This document shows, in pieces, positions 1 to 6,573 of a stretch of DNA of 17,705 nt (positions within the stretch are counted from its first letter, which is position 1; the number at the start of each line of letters is the position of its first letter). The translations under genes and the position numbers were made by a program. The notes beneath the pieces were generated by a model that saw only the letters and a list, made by a program, of their open reading frames with translations, was not told where the DNA came from and ran no database searches. Source of the stretch: an uncultured beta proteobacterium (lineage in GTDB: Bacteria > Pseudomonadota > Gammaproteobacteria > Burkholderiales > Burkholderiaceae); the NCBI GenBank assembly GCA_903909925.1, contig CAIVXR010000243.1:1-17705 (forward strand), written 5' to 3'.

Positions 1-1491
1 ATAAGAGGCAATATCGGGGACATTTAATTTGTCACATTCTGTATAACGCTTAGGCAGCTGACCGCCGAGCTTATGACGTTGCTCTTTTAAATACTTCAGC
101 TCTTCACTATTTTCATCAGGTCTAAAAAAGTTAAGGTTTGTAGCCTGCTCATCCGTTAAGGGCAAATTAAAACGATTGCGATACGCAATCAACGCTTCGT
201 CATCTAACTTTTTCTGGCTATGCGTAGTCATCTTTCCTTGACCGGCATTACCCATGCCATAACCTTTCTTGGTATGGGCCAAGATCACTGTTGGCTGACC
301 TACATGATTAGCAGCTGCTTGATAGGCCGCATGAATTTTGACTAAATCATGACCACCTCTTTTGAGGCGATCAATTTGCTCATCTGTCATGCCCTGAGCA
401 AGACGGGCTAATTCTTCATTTTGACCAAAGAAATTTTTACGGTTAAAGCTGCCATCTTTCGCAGCAAAGGTTTGCATTTGTCCATCAACTGTTTGCGCAA
501 AAGCCTTTACCAATGCTCCTGTTGTATCTCTCGCAAACAGTCCATCCCAATCACTACCCCATACCAACTTAATCACATTCCAACCAGAGCCTCTAAATAG
601 TTTCTCGAGTTCATCAATAATTCTGCCATTGCCACGTACCGGCCCATCTAAGCGTTGCAAATTACAATTGACTACCCAAACCAAGTTATCGAGCTTTTCT
701 CTAGAAGCTAAGGTCAAGGCGCTCATACTTTCTGGCTCATCCATCTCGCCATCACCAAATACACCCCACACTTTTCTAGTGGAGCAATCTAATAATTTGC
801 GATCACTCAGATAGCGCATAAAGCGTGCATGGTAAATCGAACTAATAGGCCCAATTCCCATGGAGCCAGTTGGGAATTGCCAAAAATCGGGCATTAACCA
901 GGGGTGTGGATAACTTGATAAGCCTTGCGCTCCAGATTCAGATGCAGTAATTTCACGCCTGTAATGCAACAGGTCATTCTCTGTCAGCCTTCCTTCTAAA
1001 TAAGCTCTTGCATAGACTCCAGGGGCGCTATGAGGCTGAAAGAAAACCAAGTCTCCGCGCTCTTTTGCATCTCCACCTTCAACTCTTGCGCGGAAAAAAT
1101 GATTGAACCCAACCTCAAATAAATCTGCGGCGCTTGCATAGCTAGCAATATGCCCGCCTAATTCGCCATAAGCTTCATTTGCTTTTGCAACCATTGCGAG
1201 TGCATTCCACCGCATCAAAGAAGCAAGTTTTTCTTCAATCGCTAGATCTCCAGGAAATGGAGGCTGTTCATCTACTGGGATTGAATTTACGTAAGGCGTG
1301 ACTAAGTCAGGCACCCAGTTGATTTGATTTTTATTCGCCAGCTTTAGCAAACTATCCAAAATGAATTTAGCGCGGGCGCTATCACCTGAGACCAGTAAAT
1401 CCATAAAAGCTGCATTCCACTCCGCAGTTTCTGCTGGATCGGTATCAACGTGCTCAAGATTTAAATATTTTTTGATGTCGGGAGCATTCAT
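1..1491 (-). CDS. Homodimeric-type 2-oxoacid dehydrogenase E1 (AceE/MdeB-like), N-terminal part
   Basis: This is the thiamine-diphosphate-dependent E1 subunit that decarboxylates a 2-oxoacid and reductively acylates a lipoyl group. The first 497 codons are present and the gene continues past the left edge; full-length family members are close to 900 residues. The start is the ATG at 1491 (MNAPDIKKYL), preceded by an AAGGAA ribosome site. The translation follows E. coli AceE closely. ELGGH is at residues 110-114, QPHSAPG at 152-158 with the active-site His154, SSYPHP at 192-197, and the diphosphate/Mg motif GDGEMDEPES begins at 246 and ends with NCN at 275-277. It lies 34 bases downstream of the E2 gene on the same strand, so the two are probably co-transcribed. 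The order E2 then E1 is the reverse of the usual aceE-aceF. Homodimeric E1 identity is firm. Whether the substrate is pyruvate or, as in MdeB, 2-oxobutyrate cannot be read from sequence. Confidence 0.93.
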   Translation of the reverse strand, partial: MNAPDIKKYLNLEHVDTDPAETAEWNAAFMDLLVSGDSARAKFILDSLLKLANKNQINWVPDLVTPYVNSIPVDEQPPFPGDLAIEEKLASLMRWNALAMVAKANEAYGELGGHIASYASAADLFEVGFNHFFRARVEGGDAKERGDLVFFQPHSAPGVYARAYLEGRLTENDLLHYRREITASESGAQGLSSYPHPWLMPDFWQFPTGSMGIGPISSIYHARFMRYLSDRKLLDCSTRKVWGVFGDGEMDEPESMSALTLASREKLDNLVWVVNCNLQRLDGPVRGNGRIIDELEKLFRGSGWNVIKLVWGSDWDGLFARDTTGALVKAFAQTVDGQMQTFAAKDGSFNRKNFFGQNEELARLAQGMTDEQIDRLKRGGHDLVKIHAAYQAAANHVGQPTVILAHTKKGYGMGNAGQGKMTTHSQKKLDDEALIAYRNRFNLPLTDEQATNLNFFRPDENSEELKYLKEQRHKLGGQLPKRYTECDKLNVPDIASY

Positions 1492-1525
1492 GAAAAATTC
1501 CTTTGTCTCTTTTTATGCTTTAAAT

Positions 1526-2491
1526 TTACAACACGACTTTACGAAAATCACCCAATAGCTGGGTGAGGTAGTTAGTGAAATGGGTTGCTAAAGCTCCATC
1601 AATCACGCGATGGTCTGCAGTCATGGAAAGCGGGCAAATGAGACGAGGCACAAATTGCGCTCCATCCCAAACTGGTTTCATGACAGATTTATTGACTGCC
1701 AAAATCGCTACTTCTGGTGCATTCACAATCGGGGCACAGTAGGTGCCCCCAATTCCACCTAATGAAGAGATCGTAAAAGAAGCGCCTTGCATCTGATCTG
1801 GCTTTAACTTTCCTTCACGAGCTAACTTAGCTAGTGCAGCAGTCTCCTCTGCAATTTCTCTAACACCCTTCTGATCTACATTACGAATCACCGGAACCAC
1901 CAAGCCAGCCGGGGTATCTACAGCAAACCCAATATGGAAGTATTTTTTTAAGATGAGGTCTTCGCCATCGAGCGAAGAATTAAATGTTGGGTACTTCTTG
2001 AGAGCAGCAACAGCAGCCTTAATCAAGAATGCTAATAAAGTAATCTTTGTTGTCTCTTTTGCATTCTCTTGATTCAATTTACCGCGGAACTCTTCTAATT
2101 CAGTAATATCAGCATCATCGTGATAAGTCACTGCTGGGATCATCACCCAATTGCGAGCTAGATTGGCAGCTGAAACTTTCTGAATACGGCTTCGAGCCTG
2201 GCGCTCTATTTCTCCAAACTTTGTAAAGTCAATCTTAGGCCAAGGTAGTAAATCAAAACCTACATTGCTCTGACCTACTTGGGATGCTTCATCTCTTGCC
2301 AACATAGAGTGCTTGATAAATTGCCCAATGTCTTCCTTTGTAATACGCCCTCTTTGGCCGCTACCCGAAACCTGTGCAATATCAACACCAAATTCACGGG
2401 CAAATTTTCTGGCCGAGGGACCAGCCCAAAACTTGGGCGCAATCATGGCTTGATCTTTTTGAACCCCTGGAAATGCAATCTCAATACTCAC
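1526..2491 (-). CDS. Dihydrolipoamide acyltransferase E2 lacking a lipoyl domain
   Basis: This E2 acyltransferase moves the acyl group from lipoyl-dihydrolipoamide to CoA. It has 321 residues, whereas ordinary bacterial E2p proteins have one to three N-terminal lipoyl domains and usually exceed 400. The first residues (MSIEIAFPGV) resemble the first strand of a lipoyl domain, but the chain passes within about 15 residues to the peripheral subunit-binding domain (about 24-60: AGPSARKFAREFGVD, then GRITKEDI). The catalytic domain spans about 87-321. It includes HDDADIT at 124-130, SSLGGIGGT at 242-250 and the active-site motif DHRVIDG at 293-299 with His294 and Asp298. No DKA-type lipoylation motif is present. 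The start is GTG at 2491, with GGAGGAG just upstream. Only 135 bases separate it from the divergent regulator, so no missing lipoyl domain is encoded upstream. The catalytic domain looks intact, so I infer a functional enzyme that uses a lipoyl domain supplied by another protein. Confidence 0.92.
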   Translation of the reverse strand: MSIEIAFPGVQKDQAMIAPKFWAGPSARKFAREFGVDIAQVSGSGQRGRITKEDIGQFIKHSMLARDEASQVGQSNVGFDLLPWPKIDFTKFGEIERQARSRIQKVSAANLARNWVMIPAVTYHDDADITELEEFRGKLNQENAKETTKITLLAFLIKAAVAALKKYPTFNSSLDGEDLILKKYFHIGFAVDTPAGLVVPVIRNVDQKGVREIAEETAALAKLAREGKLKPDQMQGASFTISSLGGIGGTYCAPIVNAPEVAILAVNKSVMKPVWDGAQFVPRLICPLSMTADHRVIDGALATHFTNYLTQLLGDFRKVVL

Positions 2492-2626
2492 AACTCCTCC
2501 GGAAAATAACGGGCTTTTCTATAGCATTATTGTGTTGGATTAGAGCCAAAATAGGATGCTATTTATTGGCTAAAATTCATATTTTTCAGCATAATATATC
2601 GTGTAATTAACTATTTATAGAATTTT
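2492..2626. promoter_or_regulatory. Divergent promoter region between the E2 gene and the Lrp-type regulator
   Basis: This 135-base AT-rich gap must hold the promoters for both the E2-E1 unit (minus) and the regulator (plus). Toward the regulator, TTGGCT at 2566-2571 and CATAAT at 2590-2595, spaced 18 bases, make a plausible sigma-70 promoter. Toward the E2 gene, a TATAGA-like -10 is readable on the minus strand at 2518-2523, without a convincing -35. The regulator has no clear Shine-Dalgarno sequence before its ATG, while the E2 gene has a strong GGAGGAG. Promoter positions are inferred by eye. Confidence 0.5.
2544..2571. promoter_or_regulatory. Imperfect inverted repeat, candidate Lrp-family operator
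   Basis: The left arm agccaaaatag (2544-2554) and the right arm ctatttattggct (2559-2571) are reverse complements apart from a two-base AT insertion in the right arm, with a four-base centre. The right arm overlaps the putative -35 of the regulator gene. An AT-rich dyad in a divergent gap next to an Lrp/AsnC gene is where autoregulatory sites of this family normally lie. A second short dyad, atagcat (2521-2527) with atgctat (2556-2562), overlaps it. Binding is inferred, not shown. Confidence 0.4.
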
Positions 2627-3091
2627 ATGAAACTAGATCCCATAGATATCAGAATATTGAATGAACTACAAAATGATAGCTCCCATAGCAATGTGGAGCT
2701 CGCTAAGCGGGTTCACCTATCACCTTCCCCCTGTCTGATGCGCGTTAAGGCACTCAAAGATAAAGGTGTTATCCGCAACTATGTCGCACTAGCAGACCCT
2801 AAGATTTTAGGGCTTGGCTTAAACGTCTTTATCTCGATTAGCCTTAAAGAGCAATCTAAAGAGGCTTTAGCCCAATTTGAACATCGCATCTCTGAGCACG
2901 ATGAAGTGATGGAGTGCTACCTCATGACTGGTGATAGCGACTATCTAATCCGTGTAGCAGTGGCTGATATGGGTGCGCTAGAAAAATTTATCTTAGAACA
3001 ACTCACACCAATACCTGGGATTGAAAAAATTCGGTCTAGTTTTGCCTTAAAGCAAGTGCGCTATAAAACTGCTTTACCATTACCCAAGTAA
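2627..3091 (+). CDS. Lrp/AsnC-family transcriptional regulator
   Basis: This is a DNA-binding regulator of the feast/famine family, whose members sense amino acids or related metabolites. It has 154 residues, normal for the family. The N-terminal winged helix-turn-helix starts with LDPIDIRILNELQ (3-15), and its helix-turn-helix region is about 22-41 (NVELAKRVHLSPSPCLMRV). The RAM ligand-binding and oligomerisation domain covers about 66-140, with the family's GDSDYLIRV-type stretch in the middle. It is divergent from the E2-E1 genes and is probably their local regulator and an autoregulator. MdeR of Pseudomonas putida, an Lrp homologue beside mdeAB, is a precedent for an Lrp-type gene next to an AceE-like E1. 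The effector is unknown. The family assignment is firm and the target assignment is inferred from position. Confidence 0.93.
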   Translation: MKLDPIDIRILNELQNDSSHSNVELAKRVHLSPSPCLMRVKALKDKGVIRNYVALADPKILGLGLNVFISISLKEQSKEALAQFEHRISEHDEVMECYLMTGDSDYLIRVAVADMGALEKFILEQLTPIPGIEKIRSSFALKQVRYKTALPLPK

Positions 3092-3140
3092 ATAAAAGGC
3101 AATATAGAATTTATCTCAGACATCTATTAGGAAAAAAGCA

Positions 3141-3902
3141 ATGCCACAAACAAATAATAAAGTAGCGCTCGTCACTGGAGCTGGTGTAGGGATTGGAAGA
3201 GCAGCAGCCAAAGCCCTTCTCAAAGGTGGTTTTCAAGTTGTGCTGACTGGACGCAATCTAGAAAAACTGGAAAAAGCAATCATTGATATTGGCGGTACAA
3301 ATGAAAACTGTCTAGCGGTAACTTGCGACGTTGGTAAGCCTGAGCAAGTAAAGAAATTATTTGCCGCCCTAAAAGAGCGCTTTGGTCGGATCGACGTACT
3401 GTTTAATAATGCCGGCATTGGTGCGCCAGCGATTCCAATGGAAGACTTGACGTATGAGCAGTGGATGAATGTTGTGAATTCAAATCTCTGTGGCGCCTTC
3501 TTATGTTCTCAAGAAGCCATTCGGATGATGAAAGCACAATCACCGCAAGGCGGCAGAATTATCAATAATGGCTCTATCTCTGCGCATGCCCCAAGACCCA
3601 TGTCAGCCCCCTACTCTGCTACTAAACATGGGATTAGCGGTTTGACAAAAACTATTGCTTTAGACGGTCGTCCATTTAATATTGCTTGCGGTCAAATTGA
3701 TATTGGTAATGCAGCAACGGAAATGACTGAGCGTATGGCTGCTGGCATCATGCAGGCCGATCAATCTATTAAGGTTGAGCCCCGTATGGATGTAGAACAT
3801 GTTGGAGAGGCAGTACTGCACATGGCACAACTGCCACTAGAAAGTAATATTCTTTCGATGACCATCATGGCGACTAAGATGCCTTTTGTTGGTAGGGGCT
3901 AA
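3141..3902 (+). CDS. Short-chain dehydrogenase/reductase (SDR family oxidoreductase)
   Basis: This is a classical SDR of 253 residues with a Rossmann fold, predicted to be an NAD(P)-dependent cytoplasmic oxidoreductase. The cofactor motif TGxxxGIG is at 12-19 (TGAGVGIG). Arg38 after the second strand (LTGRN) suggests NADP(H) preference. NNAG is at 89-92, and the catalytic tetrad is probably Asn115, Ser145, Tyr158 and Lys162 (YSATK). The start ATG follows AGGAAAAAAGCA, giving a reasonable ribosome site. It begins 49 bases after the Lrp-type regulator on the same strand and may be co-transcribed with it. It ends four bases before a convergent gene. SDR substrates cannot be deduced from these motifs, and a link to the neighbouring 2-oxoacid dehydrogenase is only positional. 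Confidence 0.9.
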   Translation: MPQTNNKVALVTGAGVGIGRAAAKALLKGGFQVVLTGRNLEKLEKAIIDIGGTNENCLAVTCDVGKPEQVKKLFAALKERFGRIDVLFNNAGIGAPAIPMEDLTYEQWMNVVNSNLCGAFLCSQEAIRMMKAQSPQGGRIINNGSISAHAPRPMSAPYSATKHGISGLTKTIALDGRPFNIACGQIDIGNAATEMTERMAAGIMQADQSIKVEPRMDVEHVGEAVLHMAQLPLESNILSMTIMATKMPFVGRG

Positions 3903-3906
3903 ATGA

Positions 3907-4431
3907 TTAAGTAATCTTTTTGAGTGTCTTGATATAACGCTGTGCATTCTTGACATAGCGTCCAGCAATATCCTCAATACTAGCAATTTGCTGTGAACTT
4001 AAGGTCTTTACTGCTTTAGCAGGTGAGCCAATAATCATTGAGCCATCTGGAAACTCTTTGCCTTCAGTCACTAGAGCTCCAGCGCCAACTAAACAGTTCT
4101 TGCCAATTTTTGCGCCGTTCAAAATCACAGCACCAATACCAATCAGGCTTCCATCACCGATATGACAACCATGAAGCATGACTTGATGCCCGACTGTAGC
4201 GTTCTTGCCAATCATCAGTGGGTAACCAGGATCAGTATGCAGAACTGATGCGTCTTGTACATTACTACCTTCGCCGATTTGAATGAGATCGTTGTCACCA
4301 CGAATAACGACTTTAGGCCAGATACTCACATTTTTATGGAGTTCTACCTTACCAATTACCTCAGCACTGTCTGCAACCCAAGCGCCCTCTGACAGCTGAG
4401 GTGTCATTCCGTCTAGTTCAAATATAGCCAT
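3907..4431 (-). CDS. Gamma-carbonic-anhydrase-like hexapeptide-repeat protein (YrdA/PaaY type)
   Basis: The protein has 174 residues and is built from left-handed beta-helix hexapeptide repeats (for example IGKNATVGHQVMLHGCHIGD) followed by a C-terminal helix, as in gamma-carbonic anhydrase family members that form trimers. The three metal-binding histidines of the family are visible at His65 (VLHTDPG), His82 and His87 (GHQVMLHGC). Many YrdA/PaaY proteins bind metal, but their physiological activity varies, so enzyme function is not claimed. It lies 45 bases downstream of amtB on the same strand and converges on the SDR gene. No Shine-Dalgarno sequence is seen; instead TATAAT ends five bases before the ATG on the coding strand, which suggests a leaderless or near-leaderless transcript. 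Confidence 0.9.
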   Translation of the reverse strand: MAIFELDGMTPQLSEGAWVADSAEVIGKVELHKNVSIWPKVVIRGDNDLIQIGEGSNVQDASVLHTDPGYPLMIGKNATVGHQVMLHGCHIGDGSLIGIGAVILNGAKIGKNCLVGAGALVTEGKEFPDGSMIIGSPAKAVKTLSSQQIASIEDIAGRYVKNAQRYIKTLKKIT

Positions 4432-4437
4432 GACTCA

Positions 4438-4443
4438 TTATAG
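4438..4443 (-). promoter_or_regulatory. TATAAT -10-like element immediately before the hexapeptide-protein gene
   Basis: On the minus strand a consensus TATAAT is followed by GAGTC and then the ATG at 4431. A sigma-70 start usually falls about seven bases after the -10, which would place it at or next to the start codon. No matching TTGACA-type -35 is seen at 16-18 bases, and no ribosome site precedes the ATG. The element may give the gene its own leaderless transcript besides read-through from amtB. Confidence 0.35.
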
Positions 4444-4476
4444 GTATGAATCAGGCTATCTATAAAGACTGCAAAA

Positions 4477-5679
4477 CTACCAATTAGGCTCACGATCTGG
4501 TGTAGAAGAAATGCGGTGCACACTTAAATCAGCGCCTTCATATTCCTCCTCTTGGGACATCCGAATACCGAGCACTGCCTTGAGTGTTCCGTAGACTACA
4601 AACCCACCAATTAAGGCAATGCCTACACCCAGTGCGCTGCCAATCAGTTGACCTGTAAAGGTGACGCCACCGATACCGCCTAGTGCTTTCGTTCCAAAAA
4701 TACCAGCAGCTAATCCACCCCAGAGTCCACATAGCCCATGTAAGGGCCAAACACCGAGAACATCGTCAATCTTCCAGCGGTTTTGCACTAAGGTAAACAT
4801 ATAAACAAACAATGCGCCCGCAACCAAGCCAACAAACAATGCGCCAACTGGATGCATTAAATCAGAGCCAGCACAAACGGCAACTAAACCTGCGAGAGGG
4901 CCGTTATATACAAAACCTGGATCGTTACGACCAACAACCCAAGCAGCTAAAGTTCCACCCACCATTGCCATCAATGAATTTAAGGCAACCAAACCACTAA
5001 TCTTGTCGATAGTCTGCGCGCTCATTACATTAAAACCAAACCAACCTACCGCCAGAATCCAAGCACCTAAAGCTAAGAATGGAATACTTGAAGGTGGATG
5101 TGCAGAAATTTGACCTTCTTTGGTATAGCGACCACGACGAGCTCCCAAAAGAATGACTGCTGGCAAGGCAATCCAACCGCCCACTGCATGAACCACTACT
5201 GAACCCGCAAAATCATGGAACTCTTCGCCGGTTAAGCCTTTAATCCAAGCCTGAATACCATAGTGCTGATTCCATGCTATACCTTCAAAGAAGGGATAAA
5301 CAAAACCTACCAATACAAATGTAGCTATCAACTGTGGATTAAATTTAGCACGCTCTGCAATGCCGCCGGAAACAATCGCAGGGATAGCGGCGGCAAAAGT
5401 CAGTAAGAAGAAAAACTTTACTAATTCATAACCATTCTTCTCAGCCAGTAATTCCGCACCAGAGAAAAAGCTCACACCATAAGCAATGCTGTATCCGATA
5501 AAGAAATAGGCGATGGTTGAAACTGCAAAGTCCACCAAGATCTTGACCAAGGCATTGACCTGATTCTTTTTACGTACAGTGCCTAATTCTAGGAATGCAA
5601 AACCTGCATGCATGGCGAGAACCATGATGGCACCGAGCAAGATAAATAAAGTATCACTACCTGTTTTTAAAGTTTCCAT
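4477..5679 (-). CDS. amtB: Ammonium transporter, AmtB family
   Basis: This is an inner-membrane ammonium channel of the Amt/Rh family that works as a trimer. It has 400 residues from the ATG at 5679. I chose this start over the in-frame ATGs at 5748 and 5685 because GAGGGG sits about eight bases upstream of it, and because METLKTGSDTLF is the normal N-terminal edge of the first helix. About eleven hydrophobic segments are readable. The pore residues match E. coli AmtB with a constant offset of four: Asp156 (HDFAGS), and the twin histidines His164 (VVHAVGG) and His314 (PLHGLCG). The cytoplasmic tail retains the EEEYEGADLSVH-type segment that contacts GlnK in other species. No glnK gene is beside it. 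The upstream NtrC-like site suggests nitrogen control. Confidence 0.95.
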   Translation of the reverse strand: METLKTGSDTLFILLGAIMVLAMHAGFAFLELGTVRKKNQVNALVKILVDFAVSTIAYFFIGYSIAYGVSFFSGAELLAEKNGYELVKFFFLLTFAAAIPAIVSGGIAERAKFNPQLIATFVLVGFVYPFFEGIAWNQHYGIQAWIKGLTGEEFHDFAGSVVVHAVGGWIALPAVILLGARRGRYTKEGQISAHPPSSIPFLALGAWILAVGWFGFNVMSAQTIDKISGLVALNSLMAMVGGTLAAWVVGRNDPGFVYNGPLAGLVAVCAGSDLMHPVGALFVGLVAGALFVYMFTLVQNRWKIDDVLGVWPLHGLCGLWGGLAAGIFGTKALGGIGGVTFTGQLIGSALGVGIALIGGFVVYGTLKAVLGIRMSQEEEYEGADLSVHRISSTPDREPNW

Positions 5680-5729
5680 GAACATTTCCCCTCTTATTTT
5701 TTGCATCATTATGGGGAAAAAATAATCCC

Positions 5730-5754
5730 AAATAAGTGCAGATTGCACTTATTT
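5730..5754. repeat. Perfect 11-bp inverted repeat upstream of amtB
   Basis: aaataagtgca (5730-5740), a three-base centre gat, then tgcacttattt (5744-5754) form a perfect dyad. It is upstream of the likely amtB -10 (CATAAT on the minus strand at 5708-5713), so it is more likely a protein-binding site than a transcript hairpin. Its right arm is shared with the adjacent NtrC-like box. Confidence 0.75.
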
Positions 5755-5760
5755 AGTGCA
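5744..5760. promoter_or_regulatory. NtrC-like binding site (TGCACT-N5-AGTGCA)
   Basis: TGCACTTATTTAGTGCA is a perfect dyad with a five-base spacer. It matches the enterobacterial NtrC (GlnG) enhancer pattern GCACY-N5-RGTGC. It lies about 65-80 bases upstream of the amtB start, where activation of an ammonium transporter under nitrogen limitation would make sense. No clear sigma-54 GG-N10-GC element was found on either strand in the gap, so either the promoter is unusual or another regulator uses the site. Confidence 0.5.
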
Positions 5761-5816
5761 TGAATAGGCCCAATTTATGGTTTATGATGATTTTTCATAC
5801 ACTCAAGGGAGAACCC

Positions 5817-6179
5817 ATGAAAAAAGTCCTAGTTTTTTTAGCCGTTTTGGCAGCATTTTCTAACCTAGTTCAGGCTCAAGAGACCATTAAAGTGGTGAGC
5901 ACCCAAGAATTAGCAAATGTCTGCAAACTACCTGCTAGTCCAGAATCCCGCAGCTTCTGTATTGGATTTACTACTGCCGTGTATGAAACCTATTTAGCAA
6001 CGCGTCATCCGCAGCGCGCTAAGCCATTTATTTGCGTTAAGCAACCAGCTCCTGCACGTGATGAAGTGATTGGTGACTTTGTTAAGTTTGCACAATCAAA
6101 TCCACAAGCAGCTGATAAACCAGCTGCAGGTGTGTTCTTAGGATTTATGGCTACACGCTTTCCTTGCGCCAGAAAATAA
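5817..6179 (+). CDS. Secreted small protein with a Rap1a/Tai-like domain
   Basis: The protein has 120 residues from the ATG at 5817, chosen because AGGGAGA precedes it and because it begins a clean signal peptide (MKKVLVFLAVLAAF, with cleavage probably after VQA at residue 20). An earlier in-frame ATG at 5760 lacks these. The mature part carries four cysteines at 36, 48, 73 and 117. Their setting (FCIGF, FICVK, then a terminal FPC) follows the Rap1a/Tai immunity-protein domain, and two disulfides in the periplasm are likely. Founding members of that family neutralise type VI secretion amidase effectors, but many homologues sit alone, as this one does, so an immunity role is not claimed. It is divergent from amtB and 47 bases ahead of the lipoprotein gene on the same strand. 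Confidence 0.75.
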   Translation: MKKVLVFLAVLAAFSNLVQAQETIKVVSTQELANVCKLPASPESRSFCIGFTTAVYETYLATRHPQRAKPFICVKQPAPARDEVIGDFVKFAQSNPQAADKPAAGVFLGFMATRFPCARK

Positions 6180-6226
6180 TTCACAGGACTTAGCGAACTC
6201 AAAATATATTTAAAGGATTAGTTGAT

Positions 6227-6514
6227 ATGAAAAAAATTATCGCAATTACTGCAACAACCTTAGCAATTGCTGGTTGCTCAAATATGAGCAATACAGAACA
6301 ACGTACACTCTCAGGCGCCAGCATTGGTGCAGCAGCTGGTGCAGTTGGCACAGCAATTTTCCATGGCAATCCTATTTGGGGTGCTGTTGGTGGCGCAGCT
6401 GTTGGCGCGGCTTCTGGATATGTATACGATGCTTACAAGAAAGAGCAAGCATCCGAATATAACTCTGGCTATAACGCAGGTAAAAATAATCAGCCAGCTA
6501 AAGCACCCAACTAA
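6227..6514 (+). CDS. Glycine-zipper lipoprotein
   Basis: This is a 95-residue predicted outer-membrane lipoprotein. The signal peptide (MKKIIAITATTLA) ends in the lipobox IAGC, with Cys17 as the lipidated residue. Ser18 at the +2 position gives no inner-membrane retention signal. Residues about 29-66 are rich in small residues in a glycine-zipper pattern (SGASIGAAAGAVGTA, then GAVGGAAVGAASG), typical of short membrane-associated lipoproteins. A polar tail follows. AAAGGA precedes the ATG at a normal distance. It would be processed by Lnt, whose gene is in this window. A terminator follows 20 bases after the stop. The specific function is not known. Confidence 0.85.
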   Translation: MKKIIAITATTLAIAGCSNMSNTEQRTLSGASIGAAAGAVGTAIFHGNPIWGAVGGAAVGAASGYVYDAYKKEQASEYNSGYNAGKNNQPAKAPN

Positions 6515-6533
6515 ATCATATTCTTACCGCAGT

Positions 6534-6573
6534 AAAAAACCCAGCTCCTATTAATTTATAAGCTGGGTTTTTA
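6534..6573. terminator. Bidirectional rho-independent terminator
   Basis: aaaaacccagct (6535-6546) pairs perfectly with agctgggttttt (6561-6572) around a 14-base loop. There is a T run on the plus strand and, because of the A run at 6534-6539, also one on the minus strand. It serves the lipoprotein gene from the left and the OsmC-family gene from the right. The right arm lies inside the last codons of the OsmC gene, whose stop codon falls in the loop. Confidence 0.85.

Noticed and set aside
2279..2610. Plus-strand open frames opposite the E2 gene and across the divergent promoter
   Set aside because: They are antisense to the E2 gene or run through the promoter gap, have no ribosome site, and show no recognisable protein features.
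3141..3902. Assigning the SDR to a named step of the 2-oxoacid dehydrogenase pathway
   Set aside because: Only generic SDR motifs are visible, and adjacency to the Lrp-type gene is not enough to name a substrate.
3905..3921. gatt/aatc hairpin followed by ttttt at the convergent SDR and hexapeptide-protein ends
   Set aside because: The stem is only four to five AT-rich base pairs, too weak to call a terminator even though a T run follows.
5680..5748. N-terminal extension of amtB from the ATG at 5748
   Set aside because: The extra 23 residues do not fit the family, and the strong GAGGGG site is correctly placed for the ATG at 5679.
5760..5816. N-terminal extension of the Rap1a-like protein from the ATG at 5760
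   Set aside because: It would bury the signal peptide 19 residues in. The ATG at 5817 has its own ribosome site and a clean signal sequence.
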